In this document: positions 7,937 through 16,596 of the stretch, piece after piece
How positions within the stretch are numbered: position 1 is the stretch's first letter
How the letters are laid out: every line of letters starts with the position of its first letter
From: Micromonospora sp. HNM0581
Lineage (GTDB): Bacteria > Actinomycetota > Actinomycetes > Mycobacteriales > Micromonosporaceae
Assembly (NCBI RefSeq): GCF_012726175.1
Contig: NZ_JAASAD010000013.1
Coordinates: forward strand, 85,109 to 149,108
Reading direction: 5' to 3'
Length of the DNA stretch: 64,000 nucleotides
Translations under genes and position numbers: made by a program
Notes under the pieces: generated by a model
The model's input: the letters and a program-made list of their open reading frames with translations, nothing else
Told to the model about the DNA's origin: nothing
Database searches by the model: none

Positions 7937-10303
7937 TCAGCTGTGTCGGGTACGGCGCCGGGGACGGTTGTCGCCGCCGCCCTCGCCACCTTCGCCACGC
8001 TCGGGGCCGCGTCCGCCCCGGTCGGCACCGCGCTCGCGGTCGCCCCGGTCACGCGGGCCCCGGTCGCCGCCCCGGTCCCGTCCGGCGGGCCGTTCTGCGT
8101 CGGCCTCGGCGGCCGGCGCCTCGGCGCCCTCCGGGCGGACCTTGTCCAGGTAGATCTTGCCGCGCTGGTCGATGTCGGCGATCTCGACCTCCACGCGATC
8201 ACCGACGTTGAGGAAGTCCTCGACCTTCTCGACCCGCTTGCCGTCGCCGACCTTGGAGATGTGCAGCAGGCCGTCCCGGCCCGGCAGCAGCGACACGAAC
8301 GCACCGAACGGGGCGGTCTTCACCACCGTGCCGAGGAAGCGGTCGCCGACCTTGGGCAGGGTCGGGTTGGCGATCGCGTTGATCCGCTCGACCGCGGCCT
8401 GCGCCGACGGTCCGTTGGTCGCGCCGACGTAGATGGTGCCGTCGTCCTCGATGGAGATCTCAGCGCCGGTCTCGTCCTGGATGGCGTTGATGGTCTGCCC
8501 CTTCGGACCGATCACCATGCCGATCTTGTCGACCGGGATCTTGACCGTGGTGACCCGCGGCGCGTAGTCGGACATCTCTGCCGGCGTCTCGATCGCCCGC
8601 TGCATCACGTCGAGGATGGTCTGCCGGGCCTCGTGGGCCTGTTGGAGCGCGGCGGCCAGCACGTCCGACGGGATGCCGTCGAGCTTGGTGTCGAGCTGCA
8701 ACGCGGTGACGAAGTCGCGGGTGCCGGCGACCTTGAAGTCCATGTCACCGAAGGCGTCCTCGGCACCGAGAATGTCGGTGAGCGTGACGTACTGGGTCTT
8801 GCCGTCGACCTCGTCGGAGATCAGGCCCATCGCGATGCCCGCGACCGGCGCCTTCAACGGCACACCGGCGCTGAGCAGGCCCAGCGTCGATGCGCAGACC
8901 GAGCCCATCGAGGTGGAACCGTTGGAGCCGAGCGCCTCGGAGACCTGCCGGATGGCGTACGGGAACTCCTCCCGCGAGGGCAGCACCGGGATCAGCGCCC
9001 GCTCGGCCAGGGCGCCGTGCCCGATCTCGCGGCGCTTCGGCGAGCCGACCCGACCGGTCTCACCGGTGGAGTACGGCGGGAAGTTGTAGTTGTGCATGTA
9101 GCGCTTGGACTTCTCCGGGGACAGGGTGTCCAGCGCCTGCTCCATACGCAGCATGTTCAGCGTGGTGACGCCGAGGATCTGGGTTTCGCCGCGCTCGAAC
9201 AGCGCCGAGCCGTGCACCCGGGGCAGCACGCCGACCTCGGCGCTCAGCGGACGGATGTCACGCGGGCCCCGGCCGTCGATGCGGACCTGCTCCCGCAGCA
9301 CCCGGCTACGCACCTCGGACTTGGTGAGTGAACGGAAAGCGGCGGAGAGTTCCTTCTCCCGGCCCTCGAAACGCGGGCCGAGTTCCTCCTGCATGCGCGC
9401 CTTGACCGCGTCCAAGGCCTCCTCACGCTCCGCCTTGCCGGCGATCTGCAACGCCTCGGCGACGTCGGCGCGGGCCAACTCGGCGACCGCGTCGTACGCG
9501 TCGTCGGAGTAGTCGAGGAAGACCGGGAACTCGGCGACCGGCTTGGCTGCGACCTCGGCCAGCTCGCTCTGCGCCCGGCACAGTTCACGGATGGCGGGCT
9601 TGGCGGCCTCCAGACCGCTGGCCACAACCTCCTCGGTCGGAGCGGGTGCCCCGCCGGCGACCAGTTTCACGGTGTGTTCGGTGGCCTCCGCCTCGACCAT
9701 CATGATCGCGACGTCGCCGTCGGCCAGGGAACGGCCGGCGACCACCATGTCGAAGGTTGCCCGGGTCAGCTCCTCGTGGGTCGGGAACGCGACCCACTGG
9801 CCGTCGACGTGGGCCATCCGGGTTGCCCCGATCGGGCCGGAGAACGGAAGACCGGACAGCTTGGTCGACATCGACGCGGCGTTGATCGCGACAACGTCGT
9901 ACGGGTGCTGCGGATCGAGCGCGAGGATCGTCTCGACGACCTGGACCTCGTTGCGCAGTCCCTTGACGAACGACGGGCGCAGCGGCCGGTCGATCAGGCG
10001 GCAGGTGAGGATGGCGTCCTCGCTGGGCCGGCCCTCACGGCGGAAGAACGAGCCGGGGATGCGACCCGCGGCGTACATCCGCTCCTCGACGTCGACGGTC
10101 AGCGGGAAGAAGTCGAACTGCTCCTTCGGCTGCTTGCCGGCGGTGGTGGCGGAGAGGACGACCGTCTCGCCCAGCTGGGCCGTGACGGAACCGGCGGCCT
10201 GCCGGGCCAGCCGACCGGTGGAGAAGGTGATCTCACGGGTGCCGAACGACCCGTTGTCGATCACGGCGGTGCGGGTTTCGGTGCCGAGTCTGGTCTCGGT
10301 CAT
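7937..10303 (-). CDS. pnp: Polynucleotide phosphorylase / guanosine pentaphosphate synthetase (GpsI)
   Basis: 788 residues; phosphorolytic 3'-5' exoribonuclease and polymerase, and in actinomycetes also linked to pppGpp synthesis. Order: first RNase PH domain (about 20-150), helical linker, second RNase PH domain (about 345-570, with DGRGPRDIRPLS and the conserved GDMDFKVAGTRD), KH domain (IGMVIGPKGQTINAI), S1 domain (FGAFVSLLPGRDGLLHIS), then a C-terminal tail rich in Arg, Gly and Asp (RGGDRGPRDRGDRERG) that is typical of actinobacterial PNPases and likely disordered. Start at ATG 10303 (MTETRLGTETRTAVIDNG). rpsO lies upstream with a hairpin between them, the classic rpsO-pnp pair. Confidence 0.97.
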   Translation of the reverse strand: MTETRLGTETRTAVIDNGSFGTREITFSTGRLARQAAGSVTAQLGETVVLSATTAGKQPKEQFDFFPLTVDVEERMYAAGRIPGSFFRREGRPSEDAILTCRLIDRPLRPSFVKGLRNEVQVVETILALDPQHPYDVVAINAASMSTKLSGLPFSGPIGATRMAHVDGQWVAFPTHEELTRATFDMVVAGRSLADGDVAIMMVEAEATEHTVKLVAGGAPAPTEEVVASGLEAAKPAIRELCRAQSELAEVAAKPVAEFPVFLDYSDDAYDAVAELARADVAEALQIAGKAEREEALDAVKARMQEELGPRFEGREKELSAAFRSLTKSEVRSRVLREQVRIDGRGPRDIRPLSAEVGVLPRVHGSALFERGETQILGVTTLNMLRMEQALDTLSPEKSKRYMHNYNFPPYSTGETGRVGSPKRREIGHGALAERALIPVLPSREEFPYAIRQVSEALGSNGSTSMGSVCASTLGLLSAGVPLKAPVAGIAMGLISDEVDGKTQYVTLTDILGAEDAFGDMDFKVAGTRDFVTALQLDTKLDGIPSDVLAAALQQAHEARQTILDVMQRAIETPAEMSDYAPRVTTVKIPVDKIGMVIGPKGQTINAIQDETGAEISIEDDGTIYVGATNGPSAQAAVERINAIANPTLPKVGDRFLGTVVKTAPFGAFVSLLPGRDGLLHISKVGDGKRVEKVEDFLNVGDRVEVEIADIDQRGKIYLDKVRPEGAEAPAAEADAERPAGRDRGGDRGPRDRGDRERGADRGGRGPERGEGGEGGGDNRPRRRTRHS

Positions 10304-10486
10304 GCTGTTTCCATGCTCCTTCGCATCGGGGGCCACGACGCGGGAGCGGTGCGGACGGCCGGTCTTCGATCGAAGCGCCCGGGACCACCGGCAGGATGCC
10401 AGGGTGCCCGGAGGCCACTACCGGAGACCGGTACGCCGACGCTCCCTTGTCTGGGTGGTCGTGGCCCGTTTCTCGGGTGGGACGCC

Positions 10487-10521
10487 GACGGGGGAGTGAC
10501 CTGGTGGGCCACTCCCCCGTC
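10487..10521 (-). terminator. Hairpin terminator/attenuator after rpsO
   Basis: GACGGGGGAGTG pairs perfectly with CACTCCCCCGTC (12 bp, 11-nt loop), starting 3 nt after the rpsO stop. It would end rpsO messages or attenuate read-through into pnp, as is known for the rpsO-pnp junction in other bacteria. Confidence 0.75.
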
Positions 10522-10524
10522 CCG

Positions 10525-10794
10525 TCACCGACGCAGGCCGAGCCGCTCGATGAGCGACCGGTAGCGGTTGATGTCCTTCTTCTGGACGTAGTTCAGCAAC
10601 CGACGGCGACGACCGACGAGCAGCAGCAGCCCACGGCGGCTGTGGTGGTCGTGCTTGTGCACCTTCAGGTGCTCGGTGAGATCGGCGATCCGCTTGGTGA
10701 GGACCGCGACCTGCACCTCGGGCGAGCCGGTGTCGCCCTCTGCGGTCGCGTACTCCTCGCGGATCTTGGCCTTGGACTGCTGGTCGAGCGCCAT
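10525..10794 (-). CDS. rpsO: 30S ribosomal protein S15
   Basis: 89 residues, exactly the family length. TGSPEVQVAVLTKRIADLTEHLKVHKHD is the S15 signature region that binds the 16S rRNA three-way junction, followed by HHSRRGLLLLVGRRRRLLNYV and the C-terminal YRSLIERLGLRR. S15 is a primary binder in assembly of the 30S platform. The ATG at 10794 has GGGAGAAC directly upstream. The 193-bp gap to ribF contains a small inverted repeat (ACGTCGG tcag CCGACGT, 10907-10924) that could belong to the leader. Confidence 0.98.
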   Translation of the reverse strand: MALDQQSKAKIREEYATAEGDTGSPEVQVAVLTKRIADLTEHLKVHKHDHHSRRGLLLLVGRRRRLLNYVQKKDINRYRSLIERLGLRR

Positions 10795-10987
10795 GTTCTC
10801 CCTGTTCTGGTGGGTTGTCTCGATGCTTGTCCGTCGGGCCGGGCTACGGCACCGGTGACGGACGACCCTCGCCCCCGCGGCGTCGAGCAGGCAGGCGAGG
10901 CCCCACGTCGGTCAGCCGACGTTTCCGCCAGACTACCAGCACCTACCCGACCCGGCCGGTCAAGGGCACCGGCGGGTCGGTGACCGG

Positions 10988-11917
10988 TCAGCCCAGCACC
11001 CGGCGGGTCTGCTCGACGTCCTGGGCGATCTGAGCGACGAGCGACTCGATCGAGTCGTAGCGGGCCTGGCCGCGCAGATGCGCCACGAAGTCGAGCGCCA
11101 ACCGCTCACCGTAAAGGTCACCGTCGAAGTCCAGCGCGTACGCCTCGACCCGGCGTTCCCGGCCGGAGAAGGTGGGGTTGGTGCCGATCGACACGGCGGC
11201 GGCCAGCGGCTGCTGCTCCCCACGTCGCACCATCCGGGCAGCGTAGATCCCGTCGGCCGGGACCGCCGCGTAGCGGTGACAGAGCAGGTTCGCCGTCGGG
11301 TAGCCGAGCTCCCGCCCGCGCTGGTCACCGCGGACGACCACTCCCTCGAGCCGATGGGCGCGACCCAGCGCCTCAGCCGCCGCGGCCACGTCACCGGCGT
11401 CGACACAGGACCGGATGTACGTCGAGGAGAAGACGGTACCCGACTCGGCCACCAGCGGAGCCCCCTCGACGGCGAAGCCGAACGTGTGGCCGAGCCGTTC
11501 CAGCAGCGCCACGTCGCCGGCGGCCCGGTGACCGAACCGGAAGTTGCCGCCCACCACCACGAGTGCGGCATGCAGGTGCTCCACCAGCACGTCGTGCACG
11601 AACGCCTCGGCCGACAACCGGGACACCTCGGGTGTGAACGGTATGACGCAGAGCACGTCCGCACCGAGTGCCTCGATCAACTCCGCCTTGCGGTGCGGCT
11701 CGGTCAGCACCGCCGGATGGCTACCGGGTCGCACGACCTCGGCCGGATGCGGATCGAAGGTGAGCACCACCGACTTGAAGCCGAGTTCCCGGGCTCGTGC
11801 CACGGCGTGCCCGATCGCCGCCTGGTGCCCCTTGTGCACCCCGTCGAAGACGCCGATGGTGACCACCGACCGCCCCCAGCCACCGGGCGCCGCCTCGTAC
11901 CCCCGCCACCGCTGCAT
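10988..11917 (-). CDS. ribF: Bifunctional riboflavin kinase / FAD synthetase
   Basis: 309 residues; converts riboflavin to FMN and FMN to FAD. The N-terminal nucleotidyltransferase (FAD synthetase) has VTIGVFDGVHKGHQA, the GxFDGxHxGH variant of the family, and later STYIRSCVDAGDV. The C-terminal riboflavin kinase module (from about residue 185) contains GRELGYPTANL, a PTAN motif, and GIYAARM. It follows truB on the same strand (85 bp apart), with a 14-bp tandem repeat in the gap. The truB-ribF order is common in actinobacteria. Confidence 0.96.
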   Translation of the reverse strand: MQRWRGYEAAPGGWGRSVVTIGVFDGVHKGHQAAIGHAVARARELGFKSVVLTFDPHPAEVVRPGSHPAVLTEPHRKAELIEALGADVLCVIPFTPEVSRLSAEAFVHDVLVEHLHAALVVVGGNFRFGHRAAGDVALLERLGHTFGFAVEGAPLVAESGTVFSSTYIRSCVDAGDVAAAAEALGRAHRLEGVVVRGDQRGRELGYPTANLLCHRYAAVPADGIYAARMVRRGEQQPLAAAVSIGTNPTFSGRERRVEAYALDFDGDLYGERLALDFVAHLRGQARYDSIESLVAQIAQDVEQTRRVLG

Positions 11918-11945
11918 TCTGCTCCTCCGCTGTCGTTGGCCCGCA

Positions 11946-11994
11946 CCGTCGGCGATTGGCCGTCGGCGATTGGCCGTCGGCGATTGGCCGTCGG
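11946..11994. repeat. 14-bp tandem repeat, 3.5 copies
   Basis: CCGTCGGCGATTGG occurs three times head to tail (11946, 11960, 11974), followed by a partial fourth unit, in the truB-ribF intergenic gap. A multiple of 14 does not preserve reading frame, in keeping with a non-coding repeat prone to slippage. Confidence 0.9.
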
Positions 11995-12002
11995 TGCCGG
12001 CG

Positions 12003-12887
12003 TCAGGCCGGAGCGAACACGATCTCCGCTCGGGCCCGGCCGGCCCGCTCGCTGACGATAGCGATCAGCCCGCCGGCCGGATCGAAGACCGCATACGGCC
12101 CGGTCCGGCCGACCGGGTCCAACGGACCGCCGTGGGAAAGCACCTTCGTCTCCTCGGCGGTGGCGTCCCGGCGGGGGAAGAACCGCTCAGCGGCGACCGT
12201 CAGCGGCAGGTTCACCACAGCCGGGGCGCGGTGCGCCAGCTCGTCGAGGGTGCCGGCCTCCGCCAGGGTGAATCCCCCCACGGCGGTACGGCGCAGTGCG
12301 CTCAGGTGGCCGCCGACCCCGAGGAGCTGGCCTGCGTCCCGGGCGATCGCCCGGATGTACGTCCCGGTCGAGCAGGCCACCTCGATGTCGACATCGACCA
12401 CGTCAGGCAGGTCTCGCCGGATCGCCAGCACGTCGAGCCGAGACACGGTCACCCGACGGGCCGGCAGCTCGACGCTCTCCCCCTCACGGACCCGCTTGTA
12501 CGCCCGCTGCCCGTTGATTTTGATGGCGCTCACCGCGCTCGGCACCTGGTCGATCTCCCCGGTCAACCCGGCCAGGGCATCCCGGACCGCCCCGTCGGTG
12601 AGCGGCCCGACCGGGGTGGTGGCGATCACGTCGCCCTCCGCGTCGTCGGTGACGGTGGCCTGGCCGAGTCGGATCGTCGCCGCGTAGCTCTTGTCCGCGC
12701 CGATCACGTACGTCAGCAGCCGGGTGGCCCGGCCGACCCCGATCACCAGGACCCCGGTGGCCATCGGGTCGAGCGTGCCGCCGTGACCGACCCGACGGGT
12801 CCCGGCCAGCCGGCGGATCCGGGCGACCACGTCGTGCGAGGTCATGCCACCGGACTTGTCCACCACGATCAGACCGTCTGTGCTCAC
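12003..12887 (-). CDS. truB: tRNA pseudouridine(55) synthase TruB
   Basis: 294 residues; isomerises U55 in the T-loop of tRNAs. Motif I (LIVVDKSGGMTSHDVV), motif II GHGGTLDPMATGVL with the catalytic aspartate, and the segment CSTGTYIRAIARDAG are all present. The C-terminal extension (FPRRDATAEETKVLSHGG onward) resembles the TruB-C/PUA-like end. GTG at 12887 (VSTDGLIVVD) was chosen; the frame runs further upstream into arginine-rich sequence without conservation. It is the first gene of a truB-ribF minus-strand unit and diverges from a small plus-strand membrane protein gene. Confidence 0.95.
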   Translation of the reverse strand: MSTDGLIVVDKSGGMTSHDVVARIRRLAGTRRVGHGGTLDPMATGVLVIGVGRATRLLTYVIGADKSYAATIRLGQATVTDDAEGDVIATTPVGPLTDGAVRDALAGLTGEIDQVPSAVSAIKINGQRAYKRVREGESVELPARRVTVSRLDVLAIRRDLPDVVDVDIEVACSTGTYIRAIARDAGQLLGVGGHLSALRRTAVGGFTLAEAGTLDELAHRAPAVVNLPLTVAAERFFPRRDATAEETKVLSHGGPLDPVGRTGPYAVFDPAGGLIAIVSERAGRARAEIVFAPA

Positions 12888-13030
12888 GACGTGCAAGCCT
12901 GCCAGATCGCCCCGTCGACGTGAGCATCGGACGGGCCGCCGAAAATCAGGTGTCCGGGTCGCGATCCCCTTGGCACCATCGACGCATCGGCAACGGCCAG
13001 TACCGCACCGGCAGGCCACGGGGAGACGAG

Positions 13031-13351
13031 ATGACGACGGAACACGGTCCCGACCGGACGCACCAGCCCGACGACCCGGTCTGCCTCCAGACGTCACAGC
13101 AACCCAGCGCCCTACCGGACTGGATGTTGAATCCACCGCCCGCGAGGCGCACGTTCGGTGTCCGGATCGGCGAAAGGGTGACCACCCTGCCCGGTGCCGG
13201 GGTGATCCGTCGCCGCTGGTGGGCCTGGCAGCGGCGGCAGCCGCTGCGGGAGCGCTACCCCAACACGGTGAAAGTCATCGCGTTGTTCGCCTGCTTCGTG
13301 GTCAGCCTGGCTCTGATGCTCGCCATCTACTCGCTGTACGGTCGGGCCTGA
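13031..13351 (+). CDS. Small single-pass membrane protein, unknown function
   Basis: 106 residues. ATG at 13031 has GGGAG about 5 nt upstream. The N-terminal 60 residues are polar (MTTEHGPDRTHQPDDP), then a basic stretch VIRRRWWAWQRRQPLRERYPNTVK precedes one hydrophobic helix VIALFACFVVSLALMLAIYSL at the C-terminus. The positive-inside rule predicts a cytosolic N-terminus and a tail-anchored topology. I do not recognise a family. A bidirectional hairpin follows 69 bp downstream. Confidence 0.6.
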   Translation: MTTEHGPDRTHQPDDPVCLQTSQQPSALPDWMLNPPPARRTFGVRIGERVTTLPGAGVIRRRWWAWQRRQPLRERYPNTVKVIALFACFVVSLALMLAIYSLYGRA

Positions 13352-13419
13352 TCAAGCGGGAACGCGCTCCTCGCCGCCCACCAGGCCGGGTCCAGCCCGA
13401 CGGCACCTGCGGACGTTCG

Positions 13420-13467
13420 GACCGGCGGTGACGTCGTACGCGTAGCAGCCGGTCGTCACCGCCGGTC
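13420..13467. terminator. Bidirectional hairpin between convergent small genes
   Basis: GACCGGCGGTGACG pairs perfectly with CGTCACCGCCGGTC (14 bp, 20-nt loop). It lies between the plus-strand membrane protein gene and the minus-strand 29-codon gene, placed to terminate both. Confidence 0.7.
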
Positions 13468-13475
13468 GGACACCG

Positions 13476-13565
13476 TCACTGACGGGTGTCCATGGAGGTC
13501 TGCAGGGCACGACGGGCCTGCTCGCGGGCCTCGTCAGTGGTCTCGGACGCGGGCTTGGCAGCCAT
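13476..13565 (-). CDS. 29-residue small protein
   Basis: A very short open frame running from ATG 13565 to TGA 13476. The peptide begins MAAKPASETTDEARE and ends ALQTSMDTRQ: alanine-rich, strongly helical and charged, with no hydrophobic segment. Support for it being real: an excellent ribosome-binding site (GGAAGGGAA, 4-6 nt before the ATG), a downstream hairpin terminator, and a codon pattern with G/C third positions throughout. I do not recognise a family. It may be a small DNA- or protein-binding helix, but function is unknown. Confidence 0.5.
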   Translation of the reverse strand: MAAKPASETTDEAREQARRALQTSMDTRQ

Positions 13566-13831
13566 AACGGTTCCCTTCCAGGACACGCGTCACCGATCCC
13601 GGCGACACGTCACGGGCGGTGCGGGGACTGTCGCCCGGAACCGGGTTCCGGGGTCGCCGGAACGGCGGTGGGCGGCCTGGTGGCCCGGGTCGGTGAACCC
13701 TGGAGCAGGAGCGACACCGGGTACGGCTTCGCCCCTGACCTGCGCCGAAGCGACGCCGATCGTTTCCCAAGTTATCGTTCAGGTCCACATGGTGCGTGCT
13801 GTTCCCGCGATCTGGACAGAGCGGCTGCTCG

Positions 13832-14044
13832 TCAACGAGCCAGGAAATGCCAGCCGATCCACCACCAGAAGCCGAACAGCCCGATCCGGCCCACCGGCAC
13901 CGGGCCCACCTCGTACCGCATGACGTACGCGCAGAGTTCACCGAGAGTCGGAATCCGCGAACCCTCCCGGCGGGCCAGCCACTCGATCAGCCCGAACAGC
14001 GCCAACCCGAACAGGAAACCGCCGATCGCCAGTGCCCGCATCAT
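13832..14044 (-). CDS. Small membrane protein, DUF6186-like
   Basis: 70 residues with two hydrophobic helices (ALAIGGFLFGLALFGLIEWLA and IGLFGFWWWIGWHFLA) separated by a charged hairpin REGSRIPTLGELCAYVMR. The start ATG at 14044 overlaps the stop of the upstream gene (ATGA), so translation is probably coupled and the two proteins may act together. The family name is tentative and from memory of similar small actinobacterial proteins; function unknown. Confidence 0.6.
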   Translation of the reverse strand: MMRALAIGGFLFGLALFGLIEWLARREGSRIPTLGELCAYVMRYEVGPVPVGRIGLFGFWWWIGWHFLAR

Positions 14045-14451
14045 CGCCGCACCAGTCCCCAGAAGGCCGACAGCCACACCAGCCAGGCCGCGGAACGAAC
14101 CAGACGGTCCTCCAGCAGCGGATCGGCCAGCAGTGAGAAGGTGGGGAAGTCGTCGCCGGACGCCGCGACGAAGGTGGCGCCCTCGAAGATCCCGAACACC
14201 ACCACCGGCAGGGTCCACCAGACCGCGCCGGATCGCAGTCGTTCAGGCGCCGGACGAGCCTGCACCCGCTTGGTGAGGCCGAGCCAGATCAGCACCCCAC
14301 CCGCACCGAACACATAGACGTTAGCCTCAGTCGAGAAGGACGGGAAGCGGCCACCCACCAGGGAGAGGGCGACGAGCACCGGTACACAGACGACCGGCCG
14401 CTCCCAGGTGCGTGGAGTGTCGACGGTGAGATCGTGGGGCTGCTCCATCAT
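14041..14451 (-). CDS. Membrane protein, unknown function
   Basis: 136 residues with four predicted membrane helices: VVCVPVLVALSLVGG, VYVFGAGGVLIWLGL, WWTLPVVVFGIFEGATF and SAAWLVWLSAFWGLV. Starts MMEQPHDLTVD at 14451 with GGAGAG about 6 nt upstream. It is coupled by a 4-bp overlap to the following 70-residue membrane protein gene and lies 60 bp downstream of nrnA, so it could be the tail of the nusA-infB-rbfA transcription unit. No motif points to a function. Confidence 0.6.
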   Translation of the reverse strand: MMEQPHDLTVDTPRTWERPVVCVPVLVALSLVGGRFPSFSTEANVYVFGAGGVLIWLGLTKRVQARPAPERLRSGAVWWTLPVVVFGIFEGATFVAASGDDFPTFSLLADPLLEDRLVRSAAWLVWLSAFWGLVRR

Positions 14452-14511
14452 CCGATTCTCTCCGCCCTGTCCAGGTGCCGGAACCCTGACGCCCCGGAGC
14501 CGACCCTGAAA

Positions 14512-15657
14512 TCACCCCTGCTGGTCGGTACCGCTCCCCTCGTCGTACGCCCGCAACTGCGTGCGAATCCGCTCGATGACCTCGTCCACCGTGCCACCAC
14601 CGGTGAAACCGGCGGCCAGCCGATGCCCGCCACCGCCCAACGCGACCGCCACCCGACTCACGTCGGTCGCGCCTTTGCTGCGCAGAGAGACCGCCCACAC
14701 GGCCGGCGCGGTCTGCTTGACCACACAGCTGACGTCGGCCTCGGCGGTGCAGCGCACCGGATCGATCAGTGCTTCCAGCACGTACGGCCGCTGCTCGTGA
14801 CGGGCCAGGTCGTCCAGGGTCGCGTACGTCCAGACCAGGCCCTGCCCGCCGGCCTCCTCGGGCTCCAGCCGGGCCCGGCCGAGGACCTCACCGAAGAGCC
14901 GCACCGCTCCGAACGGCCGGCTGTCGAACACCCGCCGCGAGATGTCACCCGGCCGGATTCCGGTAGCCAGCATCCGGGCCGCCATCTCGTGCACCGCCGG
15001 GGTCGTCGCGTCGAATCGGAACGAGCCGGTGTCGGTGCTCAGCGCCACGTACAGACATTCGGCTATGCCGGCGTCCAGCGGCACGCCGAGCCGATCCAGC
15101 AACTGCTCGACAAGCACGGAGGTCGCCGCCGCAGCCGGGTCGACCAGATTCACGTCACCGAAGCCACGGTTCGAGGCATGGTGGTCGAGCACCAGTGCGG
15201 TGCCCTTGCCGGCCAACCGGTCGGCCAGGTCCCCCAGCCGTGACTCGCTGGCCGCGTCGAAGCAGACGACCAAATCCGGCTCGGGTTCCGCCTCCGTCTC
15301 CGTGACCAGCAGTTCCAGACCGGGCAGACCGCGCAGCGGCTCGGGCACCTCCGGTGGCCCGGGAAAGGTGGCCTGCAACCGGCGTACGCCGAGTCGCCGC
15401 AACCCGAGCGCGAAGCCGAGCATGCTGCCCAACGCGTCGCCGTCCGGGTTGACGTGGCAGATCAGCAGCACCCGGCCGTCGGCGGGCAACTGGCGGACCG
15501 CCGCCACCGCAGCACCCCAGTCAGCTTCGGTCGGCCCGGCGTCGACCGTCACCGAGGCCGACTCACCGTCGGCGGTCGCACCGGCCCGACCGGTACCGGG
15601 CTGCTTCCGCACGGCAGGATCCGGCTCGGTCGCGGCGCCACCGGCGGGAGCGGTCAC
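14512..15657 (-). CDS. DHH/DHHA1 phosphoesterase (NrnA-type oligoribonuclease/pAp phosphatase)
   Basis: 381 residues; family members degrade nano-RNA and 3'-phosphoadenosine 5'-phosphate. The DHH domain shows the metal ligands in order: ICHVNPDGDALGS (motif I), VVCFDAASESRLG (motif II), LVLDHHASN (motif III, with HH) and LSTDTGSFRF (motif IV). The DHHA1 domain at the C-terminus carries GGGGHRLAAGF. An acidic/alanine-rich N-terminal 45 residues is dispensable-looking. The GTG start at 15657 overlaps the rbfA stop (GTGA), so translation is coupled; rbfA-nrnA linkage is common in Gram-positive bacteria. Confidence 0.93.
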   Translation of the reverse strand: MTAPAGGAATEPDPAVRKQPGTGRAGATADGESASVTVDAGPTEADWGAAVAAVRQLPADGRVLLICHVNPDGDALGSMLGFALGLRRLGVRRLQATFPGPPEVPEPLRGLPGLELLVTETEAEPEPDLVVCFDAASESRLGDLADRLAGKGTALVLDHHASNRGFGDVNLVDPAAAATSVLVEQLLDRLGVPLDAGIAECLYVALSTDTGSFRFDATTPAVHEMAARMLATGIRPGDISRRVFDSRPFGAVRLFGEVLGRARLEPEEAGGQGLVWTYATLDDLARHEQRPYVLEALIDPVRCTAEADVSCVVKQTAPAVWAVSLRSKGATDVSRVAVALGGGGHRLAAGFTGGGTVDEVIERIRTQLRAYDEGSGTDQQG

Positions 15658-16145
15658 CGACGGTCCCCGCCCCTGGTGTCTCCGGTGCTTTCGTCTGGCT
15701 CGTCCTCGTCGTCGGCGCCGTCCTCGTCGTCGTCGAGACGGTACGGCTGTGCCTCACCGGCGTACTCGGCTCGGGCGGCCAGGCGCTGCACCTCGGCATC
15801 GGCGTTGCGGGCGGCAGCGAGCAGATCGTCGATGTGCTTGACCTGATCCTGCACATCGTCCAGCACGAACGTGAGCGTCGGCGAGTGGCGTAGCCCGAGA
15901 GCCTTGCCGACGGTGCTGCGCAGCATGCCCTTGGCGCTGTCCAGCGCGGCGGCGGTGCCCGCCTGGGCCGCCGCGTCACCGAGCACGGTGTAGAACACAG
16001 TGGCGTCACGCAGATCGGCAGTGATCCGGGCGTCGGTGATAGTGACCATCCCGAGTCGGGGGTCCTTGATCTGACTCCGCACCACCGACGCGACCAGCTC
16101 GCGAACCCGTTCCGCGTGCCGGCGTACCTTGGCCGCATCCGTCAT
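15654..16145 (-). CDS. rbfA: 30S ribosome-binding factor RbfA
   Basis: 163 residues; late 30S maturation factor that binds near helix 1 of 16S rRNA. The KH-like core runs from about 5 to 115: RVRELVASVVRSQIKDPRLGMVTITDARIT, then RSTVGKALGLRHSPTLTFVLDD. The C-terminal 45 residues are acidic and low-complexity (DDDEDGADDEDEPDES). ATG 16145 (MTDAAKVRRHAERV) has GGAGG 8 nt upstream, so it is favoured over an in-frame upstream start. Cold-shock role is known in E. coli; here inferred. Confidence 0.95.
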   Translation of the reverse strand: MTDAAKVRRHAERVRELVASVVRSQIKDPRLGMVTITDARITADLRDATVFYTVLGDAAAQAGTAAALDSAKGMLRSTVGKALGLRHSPTLTFVLDDVQDQVKHIDDLLAAARNADAEVQRLAARAEYAGEAQPYRLDDDEDGADDEDEPDESTGDTRGGDRR

Positions 16146-16268
16146 CTCCGCCACCTCCACGGCATACCCCTACCGGCCGGACCGGCGACGCCGGATCCCG
16201 GACCGACCCCAACACCCGAACCCTACCCGCGCCATCCGCCGCGACGTGCCGGGGCGGACGCCCACGAC

Positions 16269-16562
16269 TCAGTCGTCCTTGCCGTACAACCGGCGACGCA
16301 CCGACAGCAGTTCGACCTCCGGACGACCCGCCACCAGCCGCTCGCAGGAGTCGAGCACCTCGCGGGCGTGGGCCGCCTCGGCGGCCACCACCGCCACTGC
16401 TATCTCCGCCCTCCCGTGCAGGTCGAGCGCCCCCACCTCGGCGGCCGACACGTCGAACCGGCGAAGCGCCGCGACGATCGGTCGCACATAGGACCTCTTG
16501 GCCTTCAGCGACCGGGAATCCCCCGGCAGCAGCAGGTCGAATACTGCGGTTGCGGTGTACAT
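16269..16562 (-). CDS. DUF503 protein (YlxP-like)
   Basis: 97 residues, full length for DUF503. Begins MYTATAVFDLLLPGDSRSLK and contains the family's SLKAKRSYVRPIVAALRRF block; a ferredoxin-like fold is known from structures. It sits between infB and rbfA exactly as ylxP does in many Gram-positive genomes and is often proposed to help ribosome assembly; the function is not proven. A palindrome lies between it and infB. Confidence 0.85.
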   Translation of the reverse strand: MYTATAVFDLLLPGDSRSLKAKRSYVRPIVAALRRFDVSAAEVGALDLHGRAEIAVAVVAAEAAHAREVLDSCERLVAGRPEVELLSVRRRLYGKDD

Positions 16563-16596
16563 CGTCTGAGGACACTACCCCCACCCGGCCCCACAT

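Noticed and set aside
10904..10987. Promoter TTGACC...TAGTCT upstream of rpsO
   Set aside because: Spacing of 22 bp is too long for a standard sigma-70-type promoter, so no feature was called.
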